Assembly (NCBI GenBank): GCA_015232935.1
Contig: JADFYT010000003.1
Span: 1-42,653, forward strand
Origin: Desulfamplus sp.
GTDB lineage: Bacteria; Desulfobacterota; Desulfobacteria; Desulfobacterales; Desulfobacteraceae
Length of the DNA stretch: 42,653 bases
Reading direction: 5' to 3'
Positions within the stretch are counted from its first letter, which is position 1, and each line of letters opens with the position of its first letter. The notes beneath the pieces are model-generated. The model was given only the letters and a program-made list of their open reading frames with translations. It searched no databases and was not told the DNA's origin. Positions 9,177 through 18,500 of this stretch are shown one piece after another. The position numbers and the translations under genes are program-made.

Positions 9177-10010
9177 TTATAAACGTTCAACGTTGAGTCT
9201 CTCCATCATTTTTATTGTACTTATCCTGAGTCTGTTCATTGATCTGGAAAGCTCCGAAAGCTCTTTTAGCTTGTCCGCTGTTCTAAGTTCATGTTTGAGG
9301 TCTCCCATGCTCATTGATTCTGCGGCCTCTGTGAAGTATTTAATCGGATCAACGATATTTATTTTTGTCATAAACATGCTAAAGATGACTATCGCAACTC
9401 CAACCATGATTGAAGCTGCCTGAATCTTTGCCATAAGCCGTACTTTATCTTCAGCGTTGTATTGCATTAAAAGACCCGCGCTATCCATCTCTTCAAGTAG
9501 TTTCATGTTATTATTAATCACATAATTAATCGCACTTATATCAGTGAATTCAGAATAAATTATTCTATCAATGTTATTCTTGAGTGATATCCAGACAATA
9601 AAAACCTTTTCAAGCTGCGTATTGATAGCTCCCCTTACAGCAGGTGGGCACTCCCTAAATTGGGTCATTCCAATGTCAACAGGAACCTTGCCCCCATCTT
9701 TGAGAGCATACAGAGTTGATTCAAATACTTTAATAGATGAGAGAACCTGCTCTTTCCAAATCTTGACGTCATCATTTTTTTTATTAGCTTTTTGATTGCT
9801 GACCAGATTAAAACATATAAGAATATCTTTGACTATTTTTTGAACGAGCATTCTTTGGCGGCCTGATATATTCAAGATAAAACTATCATCTTTCTGTTGG
9901 TTGGTAATCTGAGTTGTTGAGAGAAAAATTGCTGTCATCAGGCATAAAAAAGCTATGAAACTTCTCATGGTATATCCGAGTATAGTCCTCATCGAAAATT
10001 CCTTTAACAA
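9177..10010 (-). CDS. Membrane sensor with PilJ-type (type IV pili MCP N-terminal-like) domain and HAMP, no output domain
   Basis: ISGRQRMLVQKIVKDIL motif, two TM segments, HAMP-like KINIVDPIKYFTEAAESMSMGDLKHEL; protein ends after HAMP. Confidence 0.7.
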   Translation of the reverse strand: MLKEFSMRTILGYTMRSFIAFLCLMTAIFLSTTQITNQQKDDSFILNISGRQRMLVQKIVKDILICFNLVSNQKANKKNDDVKIWKEQVLSSIKVFESTLYALKDGGKVPVDIGMTQFRECPPAVRGAINTQLEKVFIVWISLKNNIDRIIYSEFTDISAINYVINNNMKLLEEMDSAGLLMQYNAEDKVRLMAKIQAASIMVGVAIVIFSMFMTKINIVDPIKYFTEAAESMSMGDLKHELRTADKLKELSELSRSMNRLRISTIKMMERLNVERL

Positions 10011-10181
10011 GTCAAGATTTGATTTTAATGTTTGATATTGACTTTAGTGCCAAATAATGATGGAGTATTTAATAAATTGTCTTTTATTTGTCAAGAAAAT
10101 AACTTTAGTTATCAAATAGTCTATTTTTTAACACTTAATTTGCCAGTGTAGATCAATTGACCTGAATAAAGGAGTGGTAAG

Positions 10182-10385
10182 ATGTGCAAAAAAAGAGGTG
10201 TTCTCTCTATTGTTGCTGTAGTTTTGATTATGACGGGGTGTAATACCAGCCACGAGGTACAGTTAGCTCCGGTGGAGGTCAAACCCATACATATTACGAT
10301 TGATGTTAATGTTAAAGTGGACAGAGCGTTGGATAGCTATTTTGATGATATTGACAAAGCGGAAAAGAAAATTATTCAGAAATAA
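10182..10385 (+). CDS. ynbE: YnbE-family lipoprotein
   Basis: Lipobox VLIMTGC followed by HEVQLAPVEVKPIHITIDVNVKVDRALDSYF, which matches the E. coli YnbE pattern. Confidence 0.8.
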   Translation: MCKKRGVLSIVAVVLIMTGCNTSHEVQLAPVEVKPIHITIDVNVKVDRALDSYFDDIDKAEKKIIQK

Positions 10386-10440
10386 CGAGAATTGAAGAGA
10401 GAAAATCTGTAAAAAAATGGATTTAATTCAAGGAGGTGCC

Positions 10441-10815
10441 ATGATTTTAAAACGAGGTTTCTTTACACTGCTGTCTGTTATGTTGTTTTTTCTTTTAATT
10501 ATAGCTGATAATGGGCTGACAGATGATATAAAAGACAGGATGAGGCAACGTCTGCCAACCATTGTACAGATGAAACAGCAGGGTATTATTGGCGAAAACA
10601 CCTCAGGTTATCTTGAGTATGTGTCAGGAAACAGAGTCAATCAGGATATAGTGAACAGCGAAAACAGAGACAGAAAAGAGGTTTATTCAATAATTGCACA
10701 ACAGCAGGGGGTGCCTGTTGAAAAAGTCGAGCAGCTCAGAGCTCTTCAAATTGTCCAGAAAGCGGTAGCTGGTGAATTTCTTAAAAAAGAGGATGGCACC
10801 TGGTATCAAAAATAG
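10441..10815 (+). CDS. ydbL: YdbL-family (DUF1318) periplasmic protein
   Basis: Start at 10441 after ggagg; GIIGENTSGYLEYV...AIVQKAVAGEFLKKEDGTWYQK-type ending resembles E. coli YdbL GEYVQGINGQWLRK. Confidence 0.8.
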   Translation: MILKRGFFTLLSVMLFFLLIIADNGLTDDIKDRMRQRLPTIVQMKQQGIIGENTSGYLEYVSGNRVNQDIVNSENRDRKEVYSIIAQQQGVPVEKVEQLRALQIVQKAVAGEFLKKEDGTWYQK

Positions 10816-10975
10816 AAAGGAAATCTTGAAATCCACGCTAATTAGAACAACATACCTGGACAAGGCCTCTTTTTATATCAAACTGTCATGGCCGGTTATT
10901 TTTATGTGAAACTCCTTTAAAATATCCGTGATCATCAGACTTTCATTTTTCGTTGTGCCCGCCAGGGCATGATCG

Positions 10976-11869
10976 TTATATAAAAAGGATTGATATTTCA
11001 GCCCTGCGTTCAAGAATTTTTTTGTCAGACATAACCCTGCCATCAAGTCGGTATTCTCCTGTGGTTGCGATCTGGAATACAGATGGTTTTACGCCATTTT
11101 TGACAAGCTCATGGACAATATTTGCTGCTCGAGCTGCCCCCAGTTCCAGGTTGGACGGGTACTGTTTTGTGTGGATCCTGTCTGTATCTGCAAACCCGTC
11201 TATCCTGATTCTTACATTATATCCCTTGATCAATTGTGCAAGTCTTTTTAGAAAGACCTTGTACTCGCTTGCAATTCTTGCACTTCCCGAAGCGAACAGG
11301 ATCGGAAGCAGATTTTCCATTTTCAGGCCACTCCCGTCGCTTGAAATTTTAAGCCACTCATCCAGTCCCGCATCTCTTATCTCCTGTGAAATCCTATTTT
11401 TCAAGGCATCAATATCAAGGTCAGAATTTAGAGGATAGGATGACATGGGATTATAGGTATTTATCTTTGTGTGATCCGTGACCTTATATCTTTCTTGTCG
11501 TAGCAGCTCATTGAGCCTGCTGTTTTCCCTGAATGCTGCCTGAATCTTTTTTTCCTTGATACTGACAGACTTGTGCATATGCCATGGGACAGGCTCATCA
11601 AGATCCTGCAAATGATAAATCCTGTTCTGGAGCAAATCCTTTTCATTTACGAGAAATATGATCTGATCCTCATTTGCCCTTATCCTCTCCTGCATCTGCA
11701 TAATGTATCCTGTCTGCTGCATCTCTTTTGACAAAGACTTTTCTGAAGGCTCGGGAAACGGGAACTCTTCTGCTCCTACAAAAGTAATGGTGCAGCAACA
11801 TATGAAGAGCACAACAAACATATTTGAAATCACATTTGCTGACAATGGGGATTTGGGCATGGAATTCAT
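10976..11869 (-). CDS. OmpA/MotB-like C-terminal domain protein with signal peptide and coiled coil
   Basis: VRIRIDGFADTDRI...YPSNLELGAARAANIVHELVKNGV...RRAEISILF OmpA_C motif. Confidence 0.85.
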   Translation of the reverse strand: MNSMPKSPLSANVISNMFVVLFICCCTITFVGAEEFPFPEPSEKSLSKEMQQTGYIMQMQERIRANEDQIIFLVNEKDLLQNRIYHLQDLDEPVPWHMHKSVSIKEKKIQAAFRENSRLNELLRQERYKVTDHTKINTYNPMSSYPLNSDLDIDALKNRISQEIRDAGLDEWLKISSDGSGLKMENLLPILFASGSARIASEYKVFLKRLAQLIKGYNVRIRIDGFADTDRIHTKQYPSNLELGAARAANIVHELVKNGVKPSVFQIATTGEYRLDGRVMSDKKILERRAEISILFI

Positions 11870-11905
11870 TTTTTTCTCCTTTTCGGGACAAGATCAAGTA
11901 AACGA

Positions 11906-12583
11906 TTATTTTTGATTATAGTAATAATAATTACCACACCAAGGGTATGAATCACACCTGGTCGCATCGCCTGAGAAAACTCTTGCCAAAAAACTTTTGC
12001 GGCGTGGCGAAGCTGGCACCACTCCATTGCCGATTCCAGATGGCCACCAGATCATGTCAGATTCTGTAAAGTATATTCTGAGTTGCAGTTTTGCGTTAAA
12101 GATCCCATAACCTTCCTCTTTTACTTCAACTACCTGAACCCCACGTAGCCATGACTGTGTTTTGGTACGGATAACATCATAATCAATAATTCCGTTAGAA
12201 GTCTGTGAATAGGCATCAACATAAACACCTCTTATTTTTTCAACAAGCTGTCGATATCCATCATTTATGGCAGCTCGCTCTGCCATTAGCCGTCCCTGGC
12301 CTGTATTGATTGCAGTCTCAGGAATCAACCCCTTTCCAACCACGTCAAACGTCACTATTCTCTGTTGAGAGGTGCTGTCATTTTCAGAAAACTCGACCGT
12401 GCCGCCAGTTGAACTGAGATTGTGCTTGCCTGGCTGCTGTTCAACATAGAGACATCCGGTCAGTATAATGGTAATTATCAGAGTGGCTGTTGAAAATAGG
12501 AGTGCGACCTTGGAAAATAGCATTTTTTCTCTCATCTTATCCATCCTTTTAAAGATTAAAAAAATTGGCATAACTGTTGTCAA
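11906..12583 (-). CDS. LPP20-like/FlgT-N-like lipoprotein (hypothetical)
   Basis: Lipobox IITIILTGC; GQGRLMAERAAINDGYRQLVEKIRGVYVD pattern. Confidence 0.55.
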   Translation of the reverse strand: MTTVMPIFLIFKRMDKMREKMLFSKVALLFSTATLIITIILTGCLYVEQQPGKHNLSSTGGTVEFSENDSTSQQRIVTFDVVGKGLIPETAINTGQGRLMAERAAINDGYRQLVEKIRGVYVDAYSQTSNGIIDYDVIRTKTQSWLRGVQVVEVKEEGYGIFNAKLQLRIYFTESDMIWWPSGIGNGVVPASPRRKSFLARVFSGDATRCDSYPWCGNYYYYNQK

Positions 12584-12745
12584 ACGGTATATTATAAATA
12601 ATAATCACAATGACTCCACAATCGGTAGGAACTGTTGAAAACTGAAAATTTCAAGATTGAAATAGAGACTCAAAACTTGCGAGGTTGAACATAAAATATT
12701 GAAAAAAGATGTCTGCAATAAAAATACCAAATTTAACGATGTGCT

Positions 12746-13324
12746 ATGACAAAAATATTTTTTTGCCTGATAATTATGATTTTACCATCTCTGGAAGCAA
12801 TTTTTTGTCCATCTCTGCTTTACGGTAAAGATACTTTGCCTGTATATTATGTCAGATTTGATATAAAATCCGTGGATAACCGGATGGCAAGGTCTAACCT
12901 TTTGATCGTACCATCAGACAATGAGTTCAGGCAGGAAGGGTTTTTGGATTTTGTAATTTCAGGAAGTGCTGATTATTCAGCCACAGGAACCAAAGGGGTC
13001 GATATTCAGACAAGAGCTGCACATAATGCAATCAAAAATTTCCTTGAAGCCAATGGACTCCAATCCGTCAAAAGTCAGTCAACCACCGTTAATGGTTTGG
13101 CACATGGTCAGTCAATGGTAAATGGACAGACTGTGGTCAGTTTTGAAGGTGCTGTAAAATTACCCTATAAAGTTATACAAGGCTCTTTTAACAAGCAAAC
13201 CGGAATTTATTCTGTAACCATTGAGTTAAGTTTTGCCCCTCTGGCATTTCCGGATAAATGGAAGGATATGCTGTTTAGACATCAAATAAAAATGTTATTC
13301 AATGAATTCAAATCATTCTTTTGA
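12746..13324 (+). CDS. Secreted hypothetical protein
   Basis: 192 aa with N-terminal hydrophobic signal; no family recognised with confidence. Confidence 0.6.
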   Translation: MTKIFFCLIIMILPSLEAIFCPSLLYGKDTLPVYYVRFDIKSVDNRMARSNLLIVPSDNEFRQEGFLDFVISGSADYSATGTKGVDIQTRAAHNAIKNFLEANGLQSVKSQSTTVNGLAHGQSMVNGQTVVSFEGAVKLPYKVIQGSFNKQTGIYSVTIELSFAPLAFPDKWKDMLFRHQIKMLFNEFKSFF

Positions 13325-13438
13325 AATTACCATGGTCAAATTCAGGCTTCGCCATTTATACAAAAGCCTTTTTAAACAACTGTAATCATGAGATTTTCAT
13401 GGCAAACCCCAAAGAAATAAAATCACCCAAGGAAATAT

Positions 13439-14350
13439 ATGGATTTAAGTGTTGATATTAATGGACTCAGGCTTTCTAATCCTGTCATGACAGCATCCGG
13501 TACATTCGGATATGCATCTGAATATAAAAATCTGGTCAACCTTGACGGGCTGGGCGGCATTATTGTAAAAGGGCTTTCCTTGAACCCATCCGCCGGCAAC
13601 CCCTCCCCCAGGGTTGTGGAGACCGCCTGCGGACTTCTCAATGCTGTAGGGTTGGAGAATGTGGGGGTAAAAGCATTTATAAGGGACAAGCTGCCATTTT
13701 TGAGAACTCTTAAATCCCCTGTGTTTGTAAATATTTATGGCAAACAGATTGAGGAGTATGGAGAACTTGCCTCAATCATTGATACCCTTCAAGGGATTGC
13801 CGGTATCGAGGTGAACATCTCCTGTCCCAATGTCACGGCAGGTGGTGCAGCATTCGGGGTGGATCCTTTGGCGGCAGCTAAAGTGGTGCAACAGGTTCGT
13901 CAATGCACATCCAAACATGTTATGGTAAAATTATCTCCAAATGTGACAGACATTGTGGAGATTGCAAAAGCTGTTGAAGGGGCAGGGGCGGATTCCATAT
14001 CTCTTATAAATACTCTTACAGGGCTTGCCATTGACAGTGAAACCTTTAAACCCCTTCTTGCCAATGTGACAGGAGGGCTGTCCGGCCCTGCGATAAAGCC
14101 TGTTGCTTTGAGGATGGTGTGGCAGGTTGCCGGCAATGTCAAAATTCCGGTTATCGGAATAGGAGGAATTGCCACAGCCACAGACGCCATTGAATTTATT
14201 ATTGCTGGTGCTACTGCTGTTCAGGTTGGGACTGCCGTTCTGGTTGATCCTGACTGTCTTGGCAAAATAATAAGAGGAATAAGCACGTTTTTAAAAAGAA
14301 AAGGGTTCACATCCCCGGATCAGATAAGAGGAGTTCTTAAAGCCTCATAA
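13439..14350 (+). CDS. pyrD: Dihydroorotate dehydrogenase, class 1B-like
   Basis: NPVMTASGTFGY, NPSPRVVET, VNISCPNV, GGIATATDAIEFIIAGATAVQVGTA motifs. Confidence 0.93.
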   Translation: MDLSVDINGLRLSNPVMTASGTFGYASEYKNLVNLDGLGGIIVKGLSLNPSAGNPSPRVVETACGLLNAVGLENVGVKAFIRDKLPFLRTLKSPVFVNIYGKQIEEYGELASIIDTLQGIAGIEVNISCPNVTAGGAAFGVDPLAAAKVVQQVRQCTSKHVMVKLSPNVTDIVEIAKAVEGAGADSISLINTLTGLAIDSETFKPLLANVTGGLSGPAIKPVALRMVWQVAGNVKIPVIGIGGIATATDAIEFIIAGATAVQVGTAVLVDPDCLGKIIRGISTFLKRKGFTSPDQIRGVLKAS

Positions 14351-14351
14351 T

Positions 14352-14429
14352 ATGCAAATGAGTGTAGCCTTTTTAAGTTTGCAGGTCTATATACTATACA
14401 TAAAATGCAAAATGGCTGCACTCAATGCA
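14352..14429. terminator. Possible bidirectional terminator between convergent pyrD and lpdA
   Basis: tgcaaatgagtgtagcc ... ggctgcactcaatgca imperfect inverted repeat. Confidence 0.4.
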
Positions 14430-14431
14430 AA

Positions 14432-15985
14432 TCAACCATGCACAGCCATGCCAGTGCCTTTAAAAGCTGCTTCAGACATTATTTCAGCAAGCGTAGGATG
14501 AGCATGAATCGTATGAGCTATATCAGATACTGTCAGCCCAAGATTGACCGCAAGGGTTCCTTCTGCAATAAGATCTGTTGCATGAGGCCCTGTAATGTGG
14601 ACACCGAGCACCTTTCCGGTTGCCGTATCCGCCACAATTTTGGCCTCACCTGCAATCTCTCCCATGGCGTGAGCCTTGCCAAGGGCACGAAAGTTTACTG
14701 TTGAACATGTGACATCAAATCCTTGAGCCGCGGCTCCAGCCTCTGTCAATCCAACATTGCCTATTTCAGGCATGGTAAAAATAGCCCCTGGTACGGCATT
14801 GTAATTCATTTTCATAGCATCGGTTATTCCCGTATCCTTGTCAAAAGTTTCTCCCGTATTCTTGTCAGACATGGCATTTGTGGCTGCTATCATACCTTCG
14901 TGAGATGCCACATGTGCAAGCATGATGTGATTCGGCCCCAAAATATCTCCAATAGCATAAACCCCGGGAACTTTGGTTTGCATCTTCTTATTGACCTCGA
15001 TCCAGCCCTTTTCGTTGGTTTCAAGGCCTATATTTTCAAGTCCTAAATCTGCGGCAAGTGGAGATCGACCAATACATACAGCCATTTTATCTGCCTGAAG
15101 TACATGAGGCTGACTTCCAGATTTTACCATTTTTTCCATCCTGGCTTTATCGACAAACGGGGAAATTCCAAGCGTCACAACAAGTTTGCCATCCTTTTTT
15201 TCCGCTTTTTCGACAACCTGATCTGTAATCAATTTTATTTTTCTTTTTTTCATCTCTCTTTGAAGGATAACAGAGCAGGATTCATCCACACTCGGAAGGG
15301 GTAAAAGTCTTGACATTGCTTCAACCACGGTCACGCTTGAACCCAAAGCCGAAAGAATACAGGCAAACTCACATCCAATAACGCCTCCGCCTACAATTAC
15401 TATGGACTTTGGAATTTCATTTAAATTCAGCAGATCATTGCTTGATAGAATGGAGTCTCCGTCAAACGGGAACGCGGGAATATTGAGAGGAGCAGTACCA
15501 GTTGCTATGATAAGAGCATCAAATTGAATCTGTTTTTCATGTTCATCGCCATCCTTGTCGCTACTAATGACGGCTACGATACCCTTGTCCTTTATATATC
15601 CCCTGCCCTGTTCAAACGAGACTTTTGCATGTTGAAGCAAAGAGAGAATCCCTTTGCGCTGGGTTTCAACAATACGTTGTTTTCTGGCCATTATCGAAGT
15701 CATATCAGGTGTTGCCGTGCCATCAAATCTGATTCCAAATTCATTGGCTTCCTTTATCCTCATATAAGTATCGGCCGAAGTCTTCATGATTTTTGAGGGG
15801 ATACAGCCCCAGTTCAGGCAGGTGCCTCCAGGATGCTCCTTTTCTATGAGTGTGACCTCTCCACCAAGTGCTGCCACCCTTAATGCCGCCACATATCCGC
15901 CAGGGCCAGCCCCGATAACAACAACTCTTTTGCCTGTTCTGTTAAGCCCGCCTTGAATTTGCTGTCCGTCTGTTTTTCGTGTCAT
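14432..15985 (-). CDS. lpdA: Dihydrolipoyl dehydrogenase
   Basis: FAD motif VVIGAGPGGYVAALRVAALGG, redox motif GGTCLNWGCIPSK, C-terminal HAHPTLAE; start at ATG after aaggag. Confidence 0.95.
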   Translation of the reverse strand: MTRKTDGQQIQGGLNRTGKRVVVIGAGPGGYVAALRVAALGGEVTLIEKEHPGGTCLNWGCIPSKIMKTSADTYMRIKEANEFGIRFDGTATPDMTSIMARKQRIVETQRKGILSLLQHAKVSFEQGRGYIKDKGIVAVISSDKDGDEHEKQIQFDALIIATGTAPLNIPAFPFDGDSILSSNDLLNLNEIPKSIVIVGGGVIGCEFACILSALGSSVTVVEAMSRLLPLPSVDESCSVILQREMKKRKIKLITDQVVEKAEKKDGKLVVTLGISPFVDKARMEKMVKSGSQPHVLQADKMAVCIGRSPLAADLGLENIGLETNEKGWIEVNKKMQTKVPGVYAIGDILGPNHIMLAHVASHEGMIAATNAMSDKNTGETFDKDTGITDAMKMNYNAVPGAIFTMPEIGNVGLTEAGAAAQGFDVTCSTVNFRALGKAHAMGEIAGEAKIVADTATGKVLGVHITGPHATDLIAEGTLAVNLGLTVSDIAHTIHAHPTLAEIMSEAAFKGTGMAVHG

Positions 15986-16006
15986 GATATTATAAATCTC
16001 CTTTTT

Positions 16007-16056
16007 CAATGTTCAATTGCTTTCAATTCGGTTCGGTTCAATTCGATTCTGTTCAG
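16007..16056. repeat. Degenerate ttcaattc/ggttc microsatellite-like array upstream of lpdA
   Basis: ttcaatgttcaattgctttcaattcggttcggttcaattcgattctgttcag. Confidence 0.5.
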
Positions 16057-16355
16057 ATTTTTGATTTTTCAAAAAAATACTCCCCTCTATAATTGAATAG
16101 CTACAATAACAGCAAATTTGATGAAAAACAATTTTTTTCAATCTTGTTTTTGATGTTTTCATAAATTTATTTAATTTTTATTTGACATTTACACTACAAT
16201 ACATTAATTGATCAAATTATAACAAAGCCCATTGATTCTTATCTTTGCTCAAACCGGAATTTCCATTGTGTGGTCAGCGTGAATTATGGAAACAGCATGA
16301 CAAAATCCTGCGAAAACGGATCTAAACCCTTTACTATAACGGATCTCAACACCCT

Positions 16356-16799
16356 ATGAAAATTGATGATATTAATATTGAAATTATAAAGGAACTCAAA
16401 GACGGAAGAAAATCCTTCAAAAGCATTGCGGACAAATTAAATGTAACTGAAAATACTGTAAGGACAAGAGTAGCAAAACTCAAAGAGGAAAATGTGCTTG
16501 ATATCTGCGGCCTCTTTGATCCCTCATCTCTTCCTGGCCACAAAATAGTTATTATTGGCATAAAGCTTTCTGAAACAAACCTTGTGGAAAAAGGCGAAGA
16601 GATATCCAAGCTCAGAGGTGTCATTTCAGCCACTGTTGTTACAGGAAGATATGATCTTATTGTTCTGGTTCTGTTCAATGAGGGGTTTGGGCTTCTGGAA
16701 TTTTATACAGACGAGATATCCAGGGTAAAAGGAATACGTTCTGTTGAGACGTTTGTAGTTTATAAATCGTATAAACTTATGGTTCCTTATATCTTGTAG
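16356..16799 (+). CDS. Lrp/AsnC family transcriptional regulator
   Basis: AsnC-type HTH IIKELKDGRKSFKSIADKLNVTENTVRTRVAKLKEENVL plus RAM domain. Confidence 0.9.
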   Translation: MKIDDINIEIIKELKDGRKSFKSIADKLNVTENTVRTRVAKLKEENVLDICGLFDPSSLPGHKIVIIGIKLSETNLVEKGEEISKLRGVISATVVTGRYDLIVLVLFNEGFGLLEFYTDEISRVKGIRSVETFVVYKSYKLMVPYIL

Positions 16800-16927
16800 C
16801 TGACATTGGATATCTTATAGCTGACTTAGACTTCCTGCAAAACCTGATTTTATTCCTTTATTGTGCTGGATGAAAAGCGAGTTACGCAGGAGGGGTCTAT
16901 TGAATCTTACAGCCGACATTGAGCAGC

Positions 16928-16947
16928 GACTCTTTTACGAAAGAGTC
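16928..16947 (+). promoter_or_regulatory. Perfect 8-bp hairpin in the gcvT leader
   Basis: gactcttt-tacg-aaagagtc 38 bp before the gcvT ATG at 16985. Confidence 0.5.
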
Positions 16948-16984
16948 ATGCTTTAGGGTTTTTAAAAAAAACAGGAAATTAATT

Positions 16985-18283
16985 ATGGAAACTACACTGA
17001 AAACAACCCCGCTAAACAGTTGGCACAGAGCAAATGGTGCTAATATGGCAAATTTTGGCGGTTTTGATATGCCGCTCTGGTATGAAACCGGAGTAAAACT
17101 GGAACATCTCGCAGTGGTTGAATCTGCCGGAATTTTTGATACCAGTCATATGGCCTGCGTTATGGTTACAGGAAAAGATGCTTTTAATCTGCTTCAACTG
17201 TGCCACACCAGAGATCTTGACTCTCTTCAAAATGGAAGATGTGTTTATGGCACGATTCTCAACGAGAAAGGGCATGTGATTGACGATGCTATTGTTTACA
17301 GGTTTGATGAGACAAATTACATGGTCTGTGTAAATACCGGTATGGGCGGAACAGTTGCAGGCCATTTTCAAAACCATAAAAGCTCCCTGATTGCGGTTCA
17401 TGAAAGACCTGTAGAGGTAACAGTCACTGATTTGTCCGAAAAGGTATCAAAAATGGATATTCAGGGCAAAAATTCAGCAAAAATCCTGAAAAAAGTTCTT
17501 GAGAATCCCGAAGACCTGTTTGAGAAAATGCCCTATTTCTCTTTTAAGGGAGATTTGAGTGCTGATTCCAGGGCCAGACTTAAAAACGGAACTCCTCTGC
17601 TTCTATCAAGATCTGGTTATACAGGGGAATTTGGCTTTGAGATCTTTATCTCCCCTGATGCCATTGTGCAATTATGGCAAGACATACTTGAAGCTGGAAA
17701 GGAGCATAATCTTGTTGCCTGCGGACTTGGTGCAAGAGACTCCTTAAGAGCCGGTTCAGTTCTTCCCCTGTCTCATCAGGATGTGGGGAACTGGAAATTT
17801 GTCAATACACCGTGGAACTTTGCGTTGCCATACAATGCTGACAAAAGCGGTTTTACAAAGACATTTATTGGCTGCGAAGCACTTCTATGTTCGGAGAATC
17901 TCAAAAATAGAGAGAACATCAAACATGAAGAGAATACAAAGTACACATTTGCGTTTGTCGGGCAAGACTTAAGGAAAATTGGAGCAGGCTCTGACTCTCA
18001 GGTTATTGACGGCAACGGCAAAGCTATTGGAACTGTTCTTACCTGTGCCACTGATATGGCAATAGGCTGGCATAACAATAAAATCTACAGCATCGCTTCA
18101 CCAGATCTACCAGAAGGTTTCAAGGCAAAAGGGATAAGCTGCGGTTTTGTTCTGGTTGACCGAAATCTTGATATTGGTACAAAACTTGTTCTTCAGGAGA
18201 AAAATCGAAAAATCAATGTCACCATTGTAGATGACGTACGGCCACACAGAACAGCAAGAGAGAAGATATCCAACTTTATATAA
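16985..18283 (+). CDS. gcvT: Glycine cleavage system T protein (aminomethyltransferase)
   Basis: TPLNSWHRANGANMANFGGFDMPLWY, GILN/GTILNEKGHVIDD, SRSGYTGEFGFEI, GLGARDSLR motifs; ORF-track start 16919 is too early. Confidence 0.93.
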   Translation: METTLKTTPLNSWHRANGANMANFGGFDMPLWYETGVKLEHLAVVESAGIFDTSHMACVMVTGKDAFNLLQLCHTRDLDSLQNGRCVYGTILNEKGHVIDDAIVYRFDETNYMVCVNTGMGGTVAGHFQNHKSSLIAVHERPVEVTVTDLSEKVSKMDIQGKNSAKILKKVLENPEDLFEKMPYFSFKGDLSADSRARLKNGTPLLLSRSGYTGEFGFEIFISPDAIVQLWQDILEAGKEHNLVACGLGARDSLRAGSVLPLSHQDVGNWKFVNTPWNFALPYNADKSGFTKTFIGCEALLCSENLKNRENIKHEENTKYTFAFVGQDLRKIGAGSDSQVIDGNGKAIGTVLTCATDMAIGWHNNKIYSIASPDLPEGFKAKGISCGFVLVDRNLDIGTKLVLQEKNRKINVTIVDDVRPHRTAREKISNFI

Positions 18284-18303
18284 TTGAGTTCCCCATCTTC
18301 TTG

Positions 18304-18331
18304 CCATGAAAATAAATTTTTATTTTCATGG
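18304..18331. terminator. Inverted repeat immediately 3' of gcvT
   Basis: ccatgaaaata-aatttt-tattttcatgg, 11-bp perfect stem. Confidence 0.5.
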
Positions 18332-18500
18332 CTCGTAGTGAAAAGGAATTCGGCCATAAGCGTTTATCGATGGTATCCAGCGGGTGATTGTTTAAAGCAA
18401 GGTTAATTAATGGCCGCCTAAACAGACATGACCGGATGGGAGTCCGGTCACCCTCAAGCATGAAAACCATGATCTGTTTTCACGGTAAAAATTACAAATC
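18332..18500 (+). ncRNA. Candidate structured element in the gcvT-gcvH spacer (unclassified)
   Basis: ggccat (18352) pairs with atggcc (18410); tgaccgga-tgggag-tccggtca perfect hairpin 18429-18450. Confidence 0.35.

Noticed and set aside
10953-11438. 161-aa plus-strand ORF
   Set aside because: Antisense to the clear OmpA-like gene; shadow ORF.
16800-16984. Possible glycine riboswitch upstream of gcvT
   Set aside because: No matching aptamer core (such as the conserved CCGAAGGGGCAA-like part) could be found by eye.
18276-18470. 64-aa minus-strand ORF MVFMLEGDRTPIRSCLFRRPLINL...
   Set aside because: Overlaps the structured gcvT-gcvH spacer, has no recognised family and no clear RBS; more likely non-coding.
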